Origin: Mycobacterium interjectum
GTDB lineage: Bacteria > Actinomycetota > Actinomycetes > Mycobacteriales > Mycobacteriaceae
NCBI GenBank assembly: GCA_002102225.1
Contig: LQPB01000082.1
Span: 52,989-116,988, forward strand
Length of the DNA stretch: 64,000 bases
Reading direction: 5' to 3'
In this document: in pieces, positions 48,931 through 57,674 of the stretch
Layout of the letters: each line of letters opens with the position of its first letter
Numbering within the stretch: position 1 is the first letter of the stretch
Made by a program: the position numbers and the translations under genes
Notes under the pieces: model-generated
The model's input: only the letters and a program-made list of their open reading frames with translations
The model's database searches: none
Told to the model about the DNA's origin: nothing

Positions 48931-49755
48931 ATGTCAATGATTGGGGGCATCTTCGCCCGGCTCGGCCGGGTCAGGTTCACCGTGGGGTATGTGGCAGCGC
49001 TGCTTGCCATCAGCTGCGCCGTCCTGGCGCTGGGCCCGCACGCGCATGACGTGCTCGTGCAGCGCGCCAGCACCAACCTGCACAACCTGGCCCACGGCCA
49101 CGTCGGGACCCTGCTGGGCAGCGCGCTGGTCGTCGACGCCGGGCCGTTGTACTTCTGGCTGCCCTTCCTGACCTGCCTGCTCGCGCTGGCGGAGCTGCAT
49201 TTGCGCACCATCCGGCTGGTGGTGGCGTTTTTGGTCGGCCACATCGGCGCGACGCTGGTGGTGGCCGCCGCCCTGGCCGCGGCCGTCGAATTCGGGTGGA
49301 TGCCGGTGTCGATCACCCGGGCCAGCGATGTCGGGATGAGCTACGGCGCCCTCGCGGTGCTCGGGGCGATGACGGCGGTGATCCCGCAACGCTGGCGGGC
49401 CGCCTGGGTCGGCTGGTGGGTGGCGGCGGGCCTCGCTTCGGCGATCATCGGCGGTGACTTCACCGACGCGGGTCACACCGTCGCCGTGGTGCTGGGCGTG
49501 CTGGTGTCGGCCCGGTTCCGGCAGCCCGTGCACTGGACGCCGCTGCGGATGTTGATGCTGGCGGCGTCAGCGGGATTCGGCTTCCTGATGTTGGCGCACC
49601 ACTGGGGCACCATGGCCGCCGCGCCGGTGTTCGGTGTCCTGGGTGCTCTGGTGGCCCATAAGGTCTTTCAATTCGTCACCGGACGCGCGGCCCTGCCGGC
49701 TTTGCCGATGGCGGATGACACGCTGGCCGCTCCGCAGCCGGTCGCGACCGGCTAA
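48931..49755 (+). CDS. Rhomboid-like membrane protein (Rv1648 type)
   Basis: 274 aa with about six to seven membrane helices. The segments NLAHGHVGTLLGSALVV, DVGMSYGALAVLG (Ser in place of the rhomboid GxSG serine) and DAGHTVAVVLG (His) follow the order of a rhomboid Asn-Ser-His active site. This supports a rhomboid-like intramembrane protein, but protease activity is unproven. It starts 12 nt after the cyclase stop, so the two are probably co-transcribed. Confidence 0.8.
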   Translation: MSMIGGIFARLGRVRFTVGYVAALLAISCAVLALGPHAHDVLVQRASTNLHNLAHGHVGTLLGSALVVDAGPLYFWLPFLTCLLALAELHLRTIRLVVAFLVGHIGATLVVAAALAAAVEFGWMPVSITRASDVGMSYGALAVLGAMTAVIPQRWRAAWVGWWVAAGLASAIIGGDFTDAGHTVAVVLGVLVSARFRQPVHWTPLRMLMLAASAGFGFLMLAHHWGTMAAAPVFGVLGALVAHKVFQFVTGRAALPALPMADDTLAAPQPVATG

Positions 49756-49810
49756 CCACGGGTCCGCCCGCCCCGCGCGGCACGCGCCCGGTGCCGTGCA
49801 CCGAATCGCC

Positions 49811-49816
49811 TATGAT
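49811..49816 (+). promoter_or_regulatory. Candidate -10 of the pheST operon
   Basis: TATGAT lies 66 bp before pheS in a 126-bp gap, with no good -35. A ribosome site AAGGAGAG is 10 nt before the GTG start. I looked for a T-box leader and saw neither the T-box sequence nor a terminator hairpin. Confidence 0.35.
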
Positions 49817-49881
49817 CAGCACTTGCGCTGGGCGCATCCAGCCGTTCGGAACAGCCTCGTTAGCAAGGAGAGTGCCGCCGC

Positions 49882-50925
49882 GTGGGCGATCAACCCGTCG
49901 ACCTGTCGCCGGAAGCCTTGGCCAAGGCGGTCACCGCCGCCCGGCAGGCCATCGCGGCCGCCGGCGATCTGGACGCGCTGGCACGGGTCAAGACCGAGCA
50001 CCTCGGTGACCGCTCGCCGTTGGCATTGGCCCGGCAGGCCCTGGGCAGCGTCCCCAAGGACGCTCGCGCCGATGCCGGCAAACGCGTCAACGTGGCGCGC
50101 GGCGAGGCCCAAACCAGCTACGACGAACGGCTGGCGGCGCTGCGCGCCGAGCGCGACGCCGCGGTCCTGGTCGCCGAGGGCATCGACGTCACGTTGCCGT
50201 CGACCCGGCAGCCGCCCGGCGCGCGGCACCCGATCACGATCCTGGCCGAGCACATCGCCGACACCTTCATCGCGATGGGATGGGAGCTGGCCGAGGGGCC
50301 CGAGGTCGAAACCGAACAGTTCAACTTCGACGCCCTCAACTTCCCCGCCGACCACCCCGCCCGCAGCGAGCAGGACACCTTCTACATCGCGCCCGAGGAC
50401 TCGCGCCAGCTGCTGCGCACCCATACCTCGCCGGTGCAGGTGCGCACCCTGCTCGAGCGGGAGCTGCCGGTGTACATCATCTCGATTGGCCGCACGTTTC
50501 GCACCGACGAACTCGACGCCACCCACACCCCCGTCTTCCATCAGGTCGAGGGCCTGGCGGTGGACCGGGGCCTGTCGATGGCGCACCTGCGCGGGACCCT
50601 CGACGCGTTCGCGCGCGCCGAGTTCGGACCGACCGCGCGCACCCGGATCCGCCCGCACTTCTTCCCGTTCACCGAGCCGTCCGCCGAGGTGGACGTGTGG
50701 TTTGCCAACAAGAAGGGCGGCGCCGACTGGGTGGAGTGGGGCGGCTGCGGCATGGTGCATCCAAACGTGTTGCGCGCCGCGGGAATCGACCCCGACGTGT
50801 ACTCGGGGTTCGCGTTCGGCATGGGCCTGGAACGCACGCTGCAGTTCCGCAACGGGATCCCGGACATGCGCGACATGGTCGAGGGCGACGTCCGGTTCTC
50901 GCTGCCGTTCGGGGTGGGTGCCTGA
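49882..50925 (+). CDS. pheS: Phenylalanyl-tRNA synthetase alpha subunit
   Basis: 347 aa from GTG 49882 (MGDQPVDLSPEALAKAV). N-terminal coiled coil (about 1-90), then class II catalytic core: motif 1 region MGWELAEGPEVE, Phe-binding FHQVEGLAVD, motif 2 RTFRTDELDATHTP and motif 3 FAFGMGLERTL. It forms an alpha2-beta2 enzyme with PheT, charging tRNA-Phe. The stop overlaps the pheT start. Confidence 0.97.
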   Translation: MGDQPVDLSPEALAKAVTAARQAIAAAGDLDALARVKTEHLGDRSPLALARQALGSVPKDARADAGKRVNVARGEAQTSYDERLAALRAERDAAVLVAEGIDVTLPSTRQPPGARHPITILAEHIADTFIAMGWELAEGPEVETEQFNFDALNFPADHPARSEQDTFYIAPEDSRQLLRTHTSPVQVRTLLERELPVYIISIGRTFRTDELDATHTPVFHQVEGLAVDRGLSMAHLRGTLDAFARAEFGPTARTRIRPHFFPFTEPSAEVDVWFANKKGGADWVEWGGCGMVHPNVLRAAGIDPDVYSGFAFGMGLERTLQFRNGIPDMRDMVEGDVRFSLPFGVGA

Positions 50926-53411
50926 TGCGCGTCCCCTACAGCTGGCTTCGCGAGGTCGTCACGGCCGGCGCCCCGGGGTGGGACGCGTCCCCGGGTGACC
51001 TGGAGCAGACGCTGGTGCGCATCGGCCATGAGGTCGAAGAGGTCGTCACCCTGGGCCCGGTCGACGGGCCCCTTACGGTCGGGCGCGTCACCTCAATCGA
51101 CGAACTGACCGAATTCAAGAAGCCGATCCGGGCCTGCCTGGTGGATGTCGGCGAGGACAAACCACGCGAAATCGTTTGCGGAGCAACCAACTTCGTGGTC
51201 GGCGATCTGGTTGTGGTGGCACTGCCGGGCACCACGCTGCCCGGCGGCTTCGCCATTACCGCCCGCAAGACCTACGGGCGCACCTCGGACGGAATGATCT
51301 GCTCGGCGGCCGAACTCGGTTTGGGCACAGAGCATTCCGGGATCCTGGTGCTGCCGCCCGACACGGCCGCGCCCGGCACCGAGGCGGCCGGGGTGCTCGG
51401 GCTGGACGACGTGGTTTTCCACCTGGCCATCACCCCCGACCGCGGCTATTGCATGTCGGTGCGCGGCCTGGCCCGGGAGATCGCATCCGCCTACGACCTG
51501 AACTTCGTCGACCCGGCGGACGTCAAGCCGCTGCCGGCCGAGGGAGAGGCCTGGCCGCTGACCGTTGACGCGGACACGGGCGTGCGCCGCTTCGCGCTGC
51601 GCCCGGTCACCGGGATCGACCCGGCGGCCGTCTCGCCGTGGTGGCTGCAGCGCCGGCTGCTGTTGGCCGGCATCCGCGCGACGTCGCCGGCGGTGGACGT
51701 CACCAACTACGTGATGCTCGAGCTCGGCCACCCCATGCACGCCCATGACCGCAACCGCATCACCGGGGGCCTCGGCGTGCGGTTCGCGCGGGCCGGCGAA
51801 ACCGTCGTCACGCTGGACGACATCGAGCGTCGGCTCGACCCGGCCGACGTGCTCATCGTCGACAACAAGGCGACCGCCGCGATCGGCGGCGTGATGGGCG
51901 CTGCCACCACCGAGGTGCGCGACGATTCCACCGACGTGCTGCTGGAGGCCGCGGTGTGGGACCCGGCCGGGGTGTCGCGCACCCAGCGGAGGCTGCACCT
52001 GCCCAGCGAGGCCGCCCGTCGTTACGAGCGCGCCGTGGACCCGGCCATCTCGGTGGCCGCCCTGGACCGCTGTGCCGCCCTGCTCGCCGAGATCGCCGGG
52101 GGAGAGGTGTCGCCGACGCTGACCGACTGGCGCGGCGATCCACCGCGCGACGATTGGGCCGGGTCGCCGATCGGGATCGCCTCCGACCTGCCCGACCGGG
52201 TCGCCGGGGTCGCCTACCCCCCGGGCACGGCGGCCCGGCGTCTGGCGCAGATCGGCGCGGCGGTGGCCGAGGAGGGCGAGACCCTCACCGTGACGCCGCC
52301 GAGCTGGCGCCCGGATCTGCTGCAGCCCGCCGACCTCGTCGAGGAGGTCATGCGGCTGGAGGGGCTGGAGGCCATCCCGTCGGTGCTGCCGGCGGCCCCC
52401 GCGGGCAGGGGCCTCACGGCGCTGCAGAGGCGCCGGCGCGCCATCGGCAAGTCGCTGGCCCAGTCCGGCTACGTGGAAGTGCTGCCGACGCCGTTCTTGC
52501 CGGCCGGTGTCTTCGACCTCTGGGGGCTGCCCGCCGACGACCCGCGGCGCGTGGCGACGCACGTGCTCAACCCGCTGGAAGCCGACCGTCCGGCGCTGGC
52601 CACCACGCTGCTACCGGCGCTGCTGGAAGCGTTGGGCCGCAACGTGTCCCGAGGGCTCGTCGATGTTGCGCTGTTCGCCCTGGCGCAGGTGGTTCAGCCC
52701 ACCGAGCAGACCCGCGGAGTCGAGCTCATTCCGGTCCACCGCCGGCCCACCGAGACCGAAATCGCCGCGCTGGACGCGTCCCTGCCGCGGCAGCCGCAGC
52801 ACGTCGCCGCGGTGCTGACCGGACTTCGTGAACCCCGGGGCCCCTGGGGACCCGGCCGCCGCGCCGAAGCCGCCGACGCATTCGAGGCGGTGCGAATCGT
52901 GGCGCGCGCCAGCGGGGTCGACGTTCGTCTGCGGGCGGCCCAGCAGCTGCCCTGGCATCCGGGCCGCTGCGCGGAGGTGCTGGTGGGGGAGATTTGCGTC
53001 GGGCACGCCGGCCAGCTGCATCCGGCCGTTGTCGAACGTTCGGGCCTGCCCAAAGGCACCTGCGCGATGGAGCTGAACCTCGATGCGATCCCCCTCGTCG
53101 ACGCCCTGCCGGCGCCCCGGGTGTCGCCGTTCCCGGCCGTGTTCCAGGACGTCAGCCTCGTGGTCGCCGCGCACGTGCCGGCCCAGGCGGTGGCCGACGC
53201 CGTCCGGGAGGGCGCGGGCGAACTGCTGGAAGACCTGCAGTTATTCGACGTGTTCACCGGCCCGCAGATCGGCGCGGACCGCAAGTCGCTGACCTTCGCG
53301 CTGCGCTTCCGCGCGCCGGATCGGACGCTCACCGAGGACGACGCCAGCGCGGCCCGCGATGCCGCGGTGCGCCGCGCCGCTGAGGCCGTCGGCGCCGAAC
53401 TGCGCGCCTGA
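50925..53411 (+). CDS. pheT: Phenylalanyl-tRNA synthetase beta subunit
   Basis: 828 aa from ATG 50925 (MRVPYSWLREVVTAG), overlapping the pheS stop as TGATG. Domains: B1/OB tRNA-binding (about 45-155), B3/B4 editing domain (about 215-390), B5 DNA-binding-like (about 405-475), catalytic-like core, and a C-terminal ferredoxin-fold anticodon-binding domain (about 735-828, beginning SPFPAVFQDVSLVV). The open frame extends back into pheS, but only from 50925 is it PheT. Confidence 0.97.
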   Translation: MRVPYSWLREVVTAGAPGWDASPGDLEQTLVRIGHEVEEVVTLGPVDGPLTVGRVTSIDELTEFKKPIRACLVDVGEDKPREIVCGATNFVVGDLVVVALPGTTLPGGFAITARKTYGRTSDGMICSAAELGLGTEHSGILVLPPDTAAPGTEAAGVLGLDDVVFHLAITPDRGYCMSVRGLAREIASAYDLNFVDPADVKPLPAEGEAWPLTVDADTGVRRFALRPVTGIDPAAVSPWWLQRRLLLAGIRATSPAVDVTNYVMLELGHPMHAHDRNRITGGLGVRFARAGETVVTLDDIERRLDPADVLIVDNKATAAIGGVMGAATTEVRDDSTDVLLEAAVWDPAGVSRTQRRLHLPSEAARRYERAVDPAISVAALDRCAALLAEIAGGEVSPTLTDWRGDPPRDDWAGSPIGIASDLPDRVAGVAYPPGTAARRLAQIGAAVAEEGETLTVTPPSWRPDLLQPADLVEEVMRLEGLEAIPSVLPAAPAGRGLTALQRRRRAIGKSLAQSGYVEVLPTPFLPAGVFDLWGLPADDPRRVATHVLNPLEADRPALATTLLPALLEALGRNVSRGLVDVALFALAQVVQPTEQTRGVELIPVHRRPTETEIAALDASLPRQPQHVAAVLTGLREPRGPWGPGRRAEAADAFEAVRIVARASGVDVRLRAAQQLPWHPGRCAEVLVGEICVGHAGQLHPAVVERSGLPKGTCAMELNLDAIPLVDALPAPRVSPFPAVFQDVSLVVAAHVPAQAVADAVREGAGELLEDLQLFDVFTGPQIGADRKSLTFALRFRAPDRTLTEDDASAARDAAVRRAAEAVGAELRA

Positions 53412-53810
53412 GAGCGCGCCGAGCTGGGAACGGCCCGCCGGCTTGCCTGTGAGTCTCAATCCGCACCGTGCTTTCCCTGCCGCCGCCGTTTCTGGTGGCC
53501 GACGGGCTGTCACAGCGGCTCACCCTCGCGGGTGGCGCCGGGTTCGGCGGCCTGATCGCGGGGAACATCGAATCGGAACTGGCGCAAACGAGCGCATCGC
53601 CCGCGCCGACCCTGCCCTCGTTCCCGTTCTAGCCGCGGACGGGAAACTGCGCGCGAGTTGGCGCTGGCGATCGGCGCGCCGCCTTCGCGGTGTCCCGGCT
53701 CGACTCTCGCGCCGGCGTTTGTACGCGGTTCTACGGCTCCCTGCGATCTACGACCCCCTGCGCCGATTTCTACGCCCTTTGACCGATGGTCTTCATGCCC
53801 AACCCCGAAA
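53412..53810. other. Spacer between pheT and the PE array
   Basis: Apart from the PE remnant (53468-53632), the 53633-53810 stretch holds no gene that I recognise. It is GC-rich and ends at the tandem operator repeat upstream of the first array gene. Confidence 0.5.
53468..53632 (+). pseudogene. PE-family C-terminal remnant
   Basis: A 54-codon frame (GTG to TAG) with no ribosome site, closed upstream by TGA at 53450. Its product contains LVADGLSQRLTLAGGAGFGG then LIAGNIESELAQ and ends TLPSFPF. This resembles the ends of the PE proteins downstream, such as GTPIGGLIPGLLSFGSQLAA and the terminal ALPLFTF. I read it as the 3' relic of a deleted PE gene at the edge of the array. Confidence 0.5.
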
Positions 53811-53896
53811 AGATCTTACTTTCAAGTAAGGAAGATCTTACTTTCGAGTAAGGAAGCTATTAGACTCGCGTCTAACCCGCGGGAGACCGTTGGTCA
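53811..53896 (+). promoter_or_regulatory. Regulatory region of PE array gene 1
   Basis: A 22-nt unit is repeated in tandem (53811-53832, 53833-53854; one difference), each holding a palindrome TTACT-N4-AGTAA (53816-53829, 53838-53851). Then TTAGAC-N4-GTCTAA (53860-53875) contains a -10-like TAGACT (53861-53866), with the second palindrome lying over the expected -35. Nearest the gene is GACC-N3-GGTC (53885-53895). The arrangement fits a repressed promoter with two adjacent dimer sites two helical turns apart. Confidence 0.6.
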
Positions 53897-53924
53897 TCGG
53901 GCAAATCAGTCAAAGGAGATCGAT

Positions 53925-55394
53925 ATGTCGTTTGTGTCAGTGGCGCCGGACCTGATACAGGGCGCGGCCCAGGACTTGGCGGGGATTCGCTCGTCGTTAG
54001 CCGAGGCCACCGCGGCGGCGACGGGTCCGACGACGGGCATTGCGGCCGCCGCCGAAGACGAAGTTTCCGTCGCGCTGGCCTCGCTGTTCGGCAACTTCGG
54101 CGCGGAGTTTCAGGCCGTCAGTGCGCAGGCTCAGGCGTTTCACCAAGAGTTCGTCAGCTTGCTCAACGCGGGGACGAATGCCTACCTGAGCGCCGAGGCC
54201 GCCAACGTCGAGCAAGCCCTGCTCGGTGACATGGGCGCGCCCGCCCAGTCGCTGCTGGGGGGCGGCCTCCAGGCGCCGGCGGCCGTGGACGCCATCACCG
54301 GTTTCGGCGCCACCGTCGCCGCCCCGTACCAGGCCCTGGTCTTCAACACCGCCACCAACCTGCAAAGCCTTGGCGGGGGCATCTCGGCCAACCCGGCGCC
54401 TTTCCTGCGCCAATTCCTCGCCAATCAGGCGTTGTATGGGCAGACGATCGCCACGGGATTCCAGTCCGCCGTCCAGAACCTGCCCGCCGAATTGGCCAAT
54501 CTGCCGGCCACCATTCAGACCGGCCTCCAGGGGGCGTTGCCCGCCGTGCAGCAGTTGGTGAATAACCAGATCGGCTACGCCCAGCTGATCGCCACCTCGT
54601 TGCAGAACGCAGGCAACGACTTCGTGGCCGGGCTGACCGCGTTCCCGGCAAACCTGCAAACCGGGATCCAAACGATCATGTCCGGCGACGTCAGCGGCGG
54701 ACTACTTGAAGTCGGCGGGGCCTTCCTCGCCCCGATCTTCTCCGGCCTCAACGTCACCGTCGACCCCGTCACCGGGCTTCTGGACATCACGCCGGCGGGC
54801 GCGCTGGGAGACCTGCTACCGATACTCGGCATCCCGGCACAGATGGCGCAGAACTTTACGAATCTGCTGCCTCCCGGCTCGGTTCCCGCAATGGTGGCGC
54901 AGAACGCGACCAATCTCCTGTCGACCGTGACCGACGTGTCGCAGACCCTCGACCTCAACACGGGCAATCTGCACGTCGGGTTGCCGCTGGTGCTCGCGCT
55001 CGACGCGATCGGTCCGCCGGTCACCACGCTCGAGGCGATCGGGTCCAGCGCAACCGCGTTTTTCGGCGCGGTGCAGACCGGCGATGGGCTCGGTGCGCTT
55101 GCCGCGTTGATCGACGCGCCCGCGGTCGCCGCCAACGGCTTCCTCAATGGCCAGGCCTCGGTGGGCCTGCCGGCGTTGCTCGGGGGTCCCGGACCGGAGG
55201 GGATCTTGACGATCACGGCGATCCCGCTCGGCGGTATCCTCACGCCCCCGCAGACCGCCTCCCTCTTCATCCCGCTCCTCGGGCCGGGATCACTCCAGCT
55301 CTCCGGCACGGGCTTCGGAGGCATCCTGCCCGCGTTGCTGACTTTCCTGCCCGAGACCCTCGCGCAGGCGATCGGCGCGCCGCCGCTCGCGTAG
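53925..55394 (+). CDS. PE family protein, array gene 1
   Basis: 489 aa from ATG 53925, with AAAGGAGAT upstream. The PE domain begins MSFVSVAPDLIQGAAQDLAG; the secretion motif is YLSAE. The C-terminal domain of about 380 residues shares a set of motifs with the next three genes: APYQALVFNTATNLQ, PFLRQFLANQ, LPAELANLPATIQ, and a hydrophobic block LPILGIPAQMAQNFTNLLP. It has no PGRS or MPTR repeats. The frame is open upstream to 53658, but that part is promoter. Confidence 0.93.
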   Translation: MSFVSVAPDLIQGAAQDLAGIRSSLAEATAAATGPTTGIAAAAEDEVSVALASLFGNFGAEFQAVSAQAQAFHQEFVSLLNAGTNAYLSAEAANVEQALLGDMGAPAQSLLGGGLQAPAAVDAITGFGATVAAPYQALVFNTATNLQSLGGGISANPAPFLRQFLANQALYGQTIATGFQSAVQNLPAELANLPATIQTGLQGALPAVQQLVNNQIGYAQLIATSLQNAGNDFVAGLTAFPANLQTGIQTIMSGDVSGGLLEVGGAFLAPIFSGLNVTVDPVTGLLDITPAGALGDLLPILGIPAQMAQNFTNLLPPGSVPAMVAQNATNLLSTVTDVSQTLDLNTGNLHVGLPLVLALDAIGPPVTTLEAIGSSATAFFGAVQTGDGLGALAALIDAPAVAANGFLNGQASVGLPALLGGPGPEGILTITAIPLGGILTPPQTASLFIPLLGPGSLQLSGTGFGGILPALLTFLPETLAQAIGAPPLA

Positions 55395-55583
55395 AGGTAG
55401 GCCCGGTGGGCGTCGCTTGATCCGGCATCGGGTCACGGCGATGCCCACCCGGTCAGGCCGTGGGTTGTCACGCCGCCGTGCGCCCGAAGCGCGCGGGGGG
55501 TGCCGTGAGCTGCGGTGATGGTCTCGTTTGCCGCCCAAGCTGTTCGTCAGCGTAACGAATGCTGTGAACCGCTCATTGTCATG

Positions 55584-55745
55584 TTGACAAAAGCGCTCCG
55601 CTTATTAGACTCACGTCTGTCTTGGTTACCGCCGGGTAAGTTTACCGGTCGGTAACCGGCTGCATCGAGATTCGAGGGGGGCCTCGCGCGCTTTGGCGTG
55701 CGGGGCCTTGCTCGACTTTGCGTCGAATTGAGTGACCGTCGGTCA
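55584..55745 (+). promoter_or_regulatory. Promoter and operators of PE array gene 2
   Basis: TTGACA (55584-55589), a 16-bp spacer and TAGACT (55606-55611) make a strong SigA-type promoter. Downstream lie two palindromes, TTACC-N4-GGTAA (55626-55639 and 55642-55655), within the first transcribed bases. TGACC-N3-GGTCA (55733-55745) stands 30 bp before the start codon. The rest of the 55395-55775 gap holds no gene. Confidence 0.65.
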
Positions 55746-55775
55746 TCGCATTGGTGGCCCAAGGAGAGGGTGGAC

Positions 55776-57404
55776 ATGTCATTTGTGATCGCAGCGCCGG
55801 ATCTGGTCGAGAGCGCGGCCACGAGCCTGGCGGGCATTCGTTCGTCGCTGGCCGAGGCCGCGGCAACCGCCGCCGGTCCCACAACCGGGATCGCGATCGC
55901 GGCGCAGGACGAGGTATCGGTTGCGATCGCATCGATGTTCGGGAACTACGGCGAGCAATTCCAGGCGCTGAGCGCCCAGGCTCAGGCGTTCCACCAGCAG
56001 TTCGTCTCGGTGATGAACGCGGGCGCTAGCGCTTATGCCGGCGCGGAGGCCGCGAACGCGGCGCAGACCCTGTTGGGCGATGGCGCCGCTGGGGGGATCT
56101 TCGGCGGTGTCGAACAAAGCCTGAATGGCGCGGTGACCGCGCTGGGCAACGGTGGCCTCGGCGGATTCGTCGGTGGGCAGATTCAGACTGGCGCGCAAGC
56201 CATTTCGAACGCGATCGCCGGCTCTCCCATCGGGCTCGGGACGCTGCAGACGGGCGGCGCGTCGGCGCTGGCCGACGGGATCGGCTCGTTCGGCGCCACC
56301 GTGGCCGCGCCGTACCAGGCGCTCGTCTCCAACACCGTCACCAACCTGCAGGCCATCGGGAACACCGTCGTCTCCAACCCGTTCCCCTTCCTGCACCAAC
56401 TCGTCAACAACCAGATCTTCTACGGCCAGACGATCGCCTCGTCGATCGCCACCGGCATTCAGAACCTGCCGGCCACGTTGGCCAATCTGCCGGCGAGCAT
56501 TCAGGCTGCGCTGCAAGGGCTTTCGACAATCAATCCCGGCGCTTTGCTGCAGCAGTTGATCACCAGCCAGGTCGCCAACGCCCAGACGGTCGTCACGTCG
56601 CTGCAAAGCGCCGCCCACGACTTCGTCACCGGGGTGCAGACCCTGCCGGCCGGCTTCCTGACGGCAGCCCAGGACCTGTTGGCCGGCGACAACGCCGCGG
56701 CGTACACCGCCATCAACCAGACCCTCACCAACGCGTTCCTGCCTGGCTTCAACGGCGTCCAAGTCGGGGGGGACGGGGGATCGACGCTGGTCACCAGCAT
56801 CGTGCCGATAGGGCCGCTGGGCGACCTGGCACCCATCCTGGCCATCCCGGGGCAGATCGCGCAGAACTTCGCCAACATGTTGCCCGCCGGCAGCGTCCCG
56901 GCGATCCAGGCGCAGCACGCGGCCAACCTGATCGGCGCACTCACCAATTTCGGCACCACGATCTCGATCAGCAATGTCGCCAATCTGGACTTCGGGATCC
57001 CGCTGCAACTCCTTTTGGACGGGATCGGTGCGCCGGCGAACGCATTGAGTGCGCTCAACTCCACCGGGGCGGCGCTGGTCAGCGCACTGCAGGCCGGGAA
57101 CGCGTCGGCGGCCGCCGCCACCCTCCTGGATGCCCCGGCCGTCATCGCCGACGCGTTCCTCAACGGCACGACCGTCGTAACATTGCCTCCGGCAATGGTC
57201 TCGCTGCTCGGCCTCACGCTGCCGTCGACGACCTACTTGCCGCTCGGCGGGCTTCTTACTCCGCTCGCTACCCCGCAAGTCCTGGTTGATCTGTTCGGGA
57301 CCACGTTGCCGCTCGAACTCTCGGGTGGGACCCCGATCGGTGGCCTCATTCCGGGGCTGCTGAGCATCCCCGCCCAGTTGGCGGCGGACATCGCGGTTAC
57401 TTAA
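55776..57404 (+). CDS. PE family protein, array gene 2
   Basis: 542 aa from ATG 55776, with AAGGAGAGGG upstream. The PE domain begins MSFVIAAPDLVESAATSLAG; the secretion motif is YAGAE. It is the longest in the array because of a 45-residue insertion after the PE domain (GGIFGGVEQSLNGAVTALGN region). The C-terminal part repeats the array motifs APYQALVSNTVTNLQ, PFLHQLVNNQ, LPATLANLPASIQ and LAPILAIPGQIAQNFANMLP. It is closest to array gene 3. Confidence 0.93.
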   Translation: MSFVIAAPDLVESAATSLAGIRSSLAEAAATAAGPTTGIAIAAQDEVSVAIASMFGNYGEQFQALSAQAQAFHQQFVSVMNAGASAYAGAEAANAAQTLLGDGAAGGIFGGVEQSLNGAVTALGNGGLGGFVGGQIQTGAQAISNAIAGSPIGLGTLQTGGASALADGIGSFGATVAAPYQALVSNTVTNLQAIGNTVVSNPFPFLHQLVNNQIFYGQTIASSIATGIQNLPATLANLPASIQAALQGLSTINPGALLQQLITSQVANAQTVVTSLQSAAHDFVTGVQTLPAGFLTAAQDLLAGDNAAAYTAINQTLTNAFLPGFNGVQVGGDGGSTLVTSIVPIGPLGDLAPILAIPGQIAQNFANMLPAGSVPAIQAQHAANLIGALTNFGTTISISNVANLDFGIPLQLLLDGIGAPANALSALNSTGAALVSALQAGNASAAAATLLDAPAVIADAFLNGTTVVTLPPAMVSLLGLTLPSTTYLPLGGLLTPLATPQVLVDLFGTTLPLELSGGTPIGGLIPGLLSIPAQLAADIAVT

Positions 57405-57530
57405 TCGGCCGCTCGCTTGGTCATCGAGGGTCGGGACGTCGGCGTCAGCCGGGGTCCCGACCCTCACTCGTCGTTGGGTTGATTCCGGCCTTCGCACCGT
57501 AATAAAAGCTGTGAAATCACCTGTTGTCTT

Positions 57531-57646
57531 TTGTTGCGGGCGTCGCTGCTGGTTACGCTCATTTTCGTCTTGGTTACCGGGGGGTAACCGCCTGCAAAGA
57601 TATCGAGCCCGGGGACTCATATCGAACATTGGATGACCACCGGTCA
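57531..57646 (+). promoter_or_regulatory. Promoter and operator of PE array gene 3
   Basis: TTGTTG (57531-57536), 17 bp, TACGCT (57554-57559) align with the gene 2 promoter. The palindrome TTACC-N4-GGTAA (57574-57587) starts at the same distance from the -10 as the first one of gene 2, preceded in both by CGTCTTGG or a close variant. TGACC-N3-GGTCA (57634-57646) lies 28 bp before the start codon. Confidence 0.6.
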
Positions 57647-57674
57647 CCTCTTAGTGAGCCAAGGAGAAAGTCAC

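Noticed and set aside
49756..49881. T-box riboswitch upstream of pheS
   Set aside because: No T-box consensus, specifier stem or terminator can be found in the 126-bp gap.
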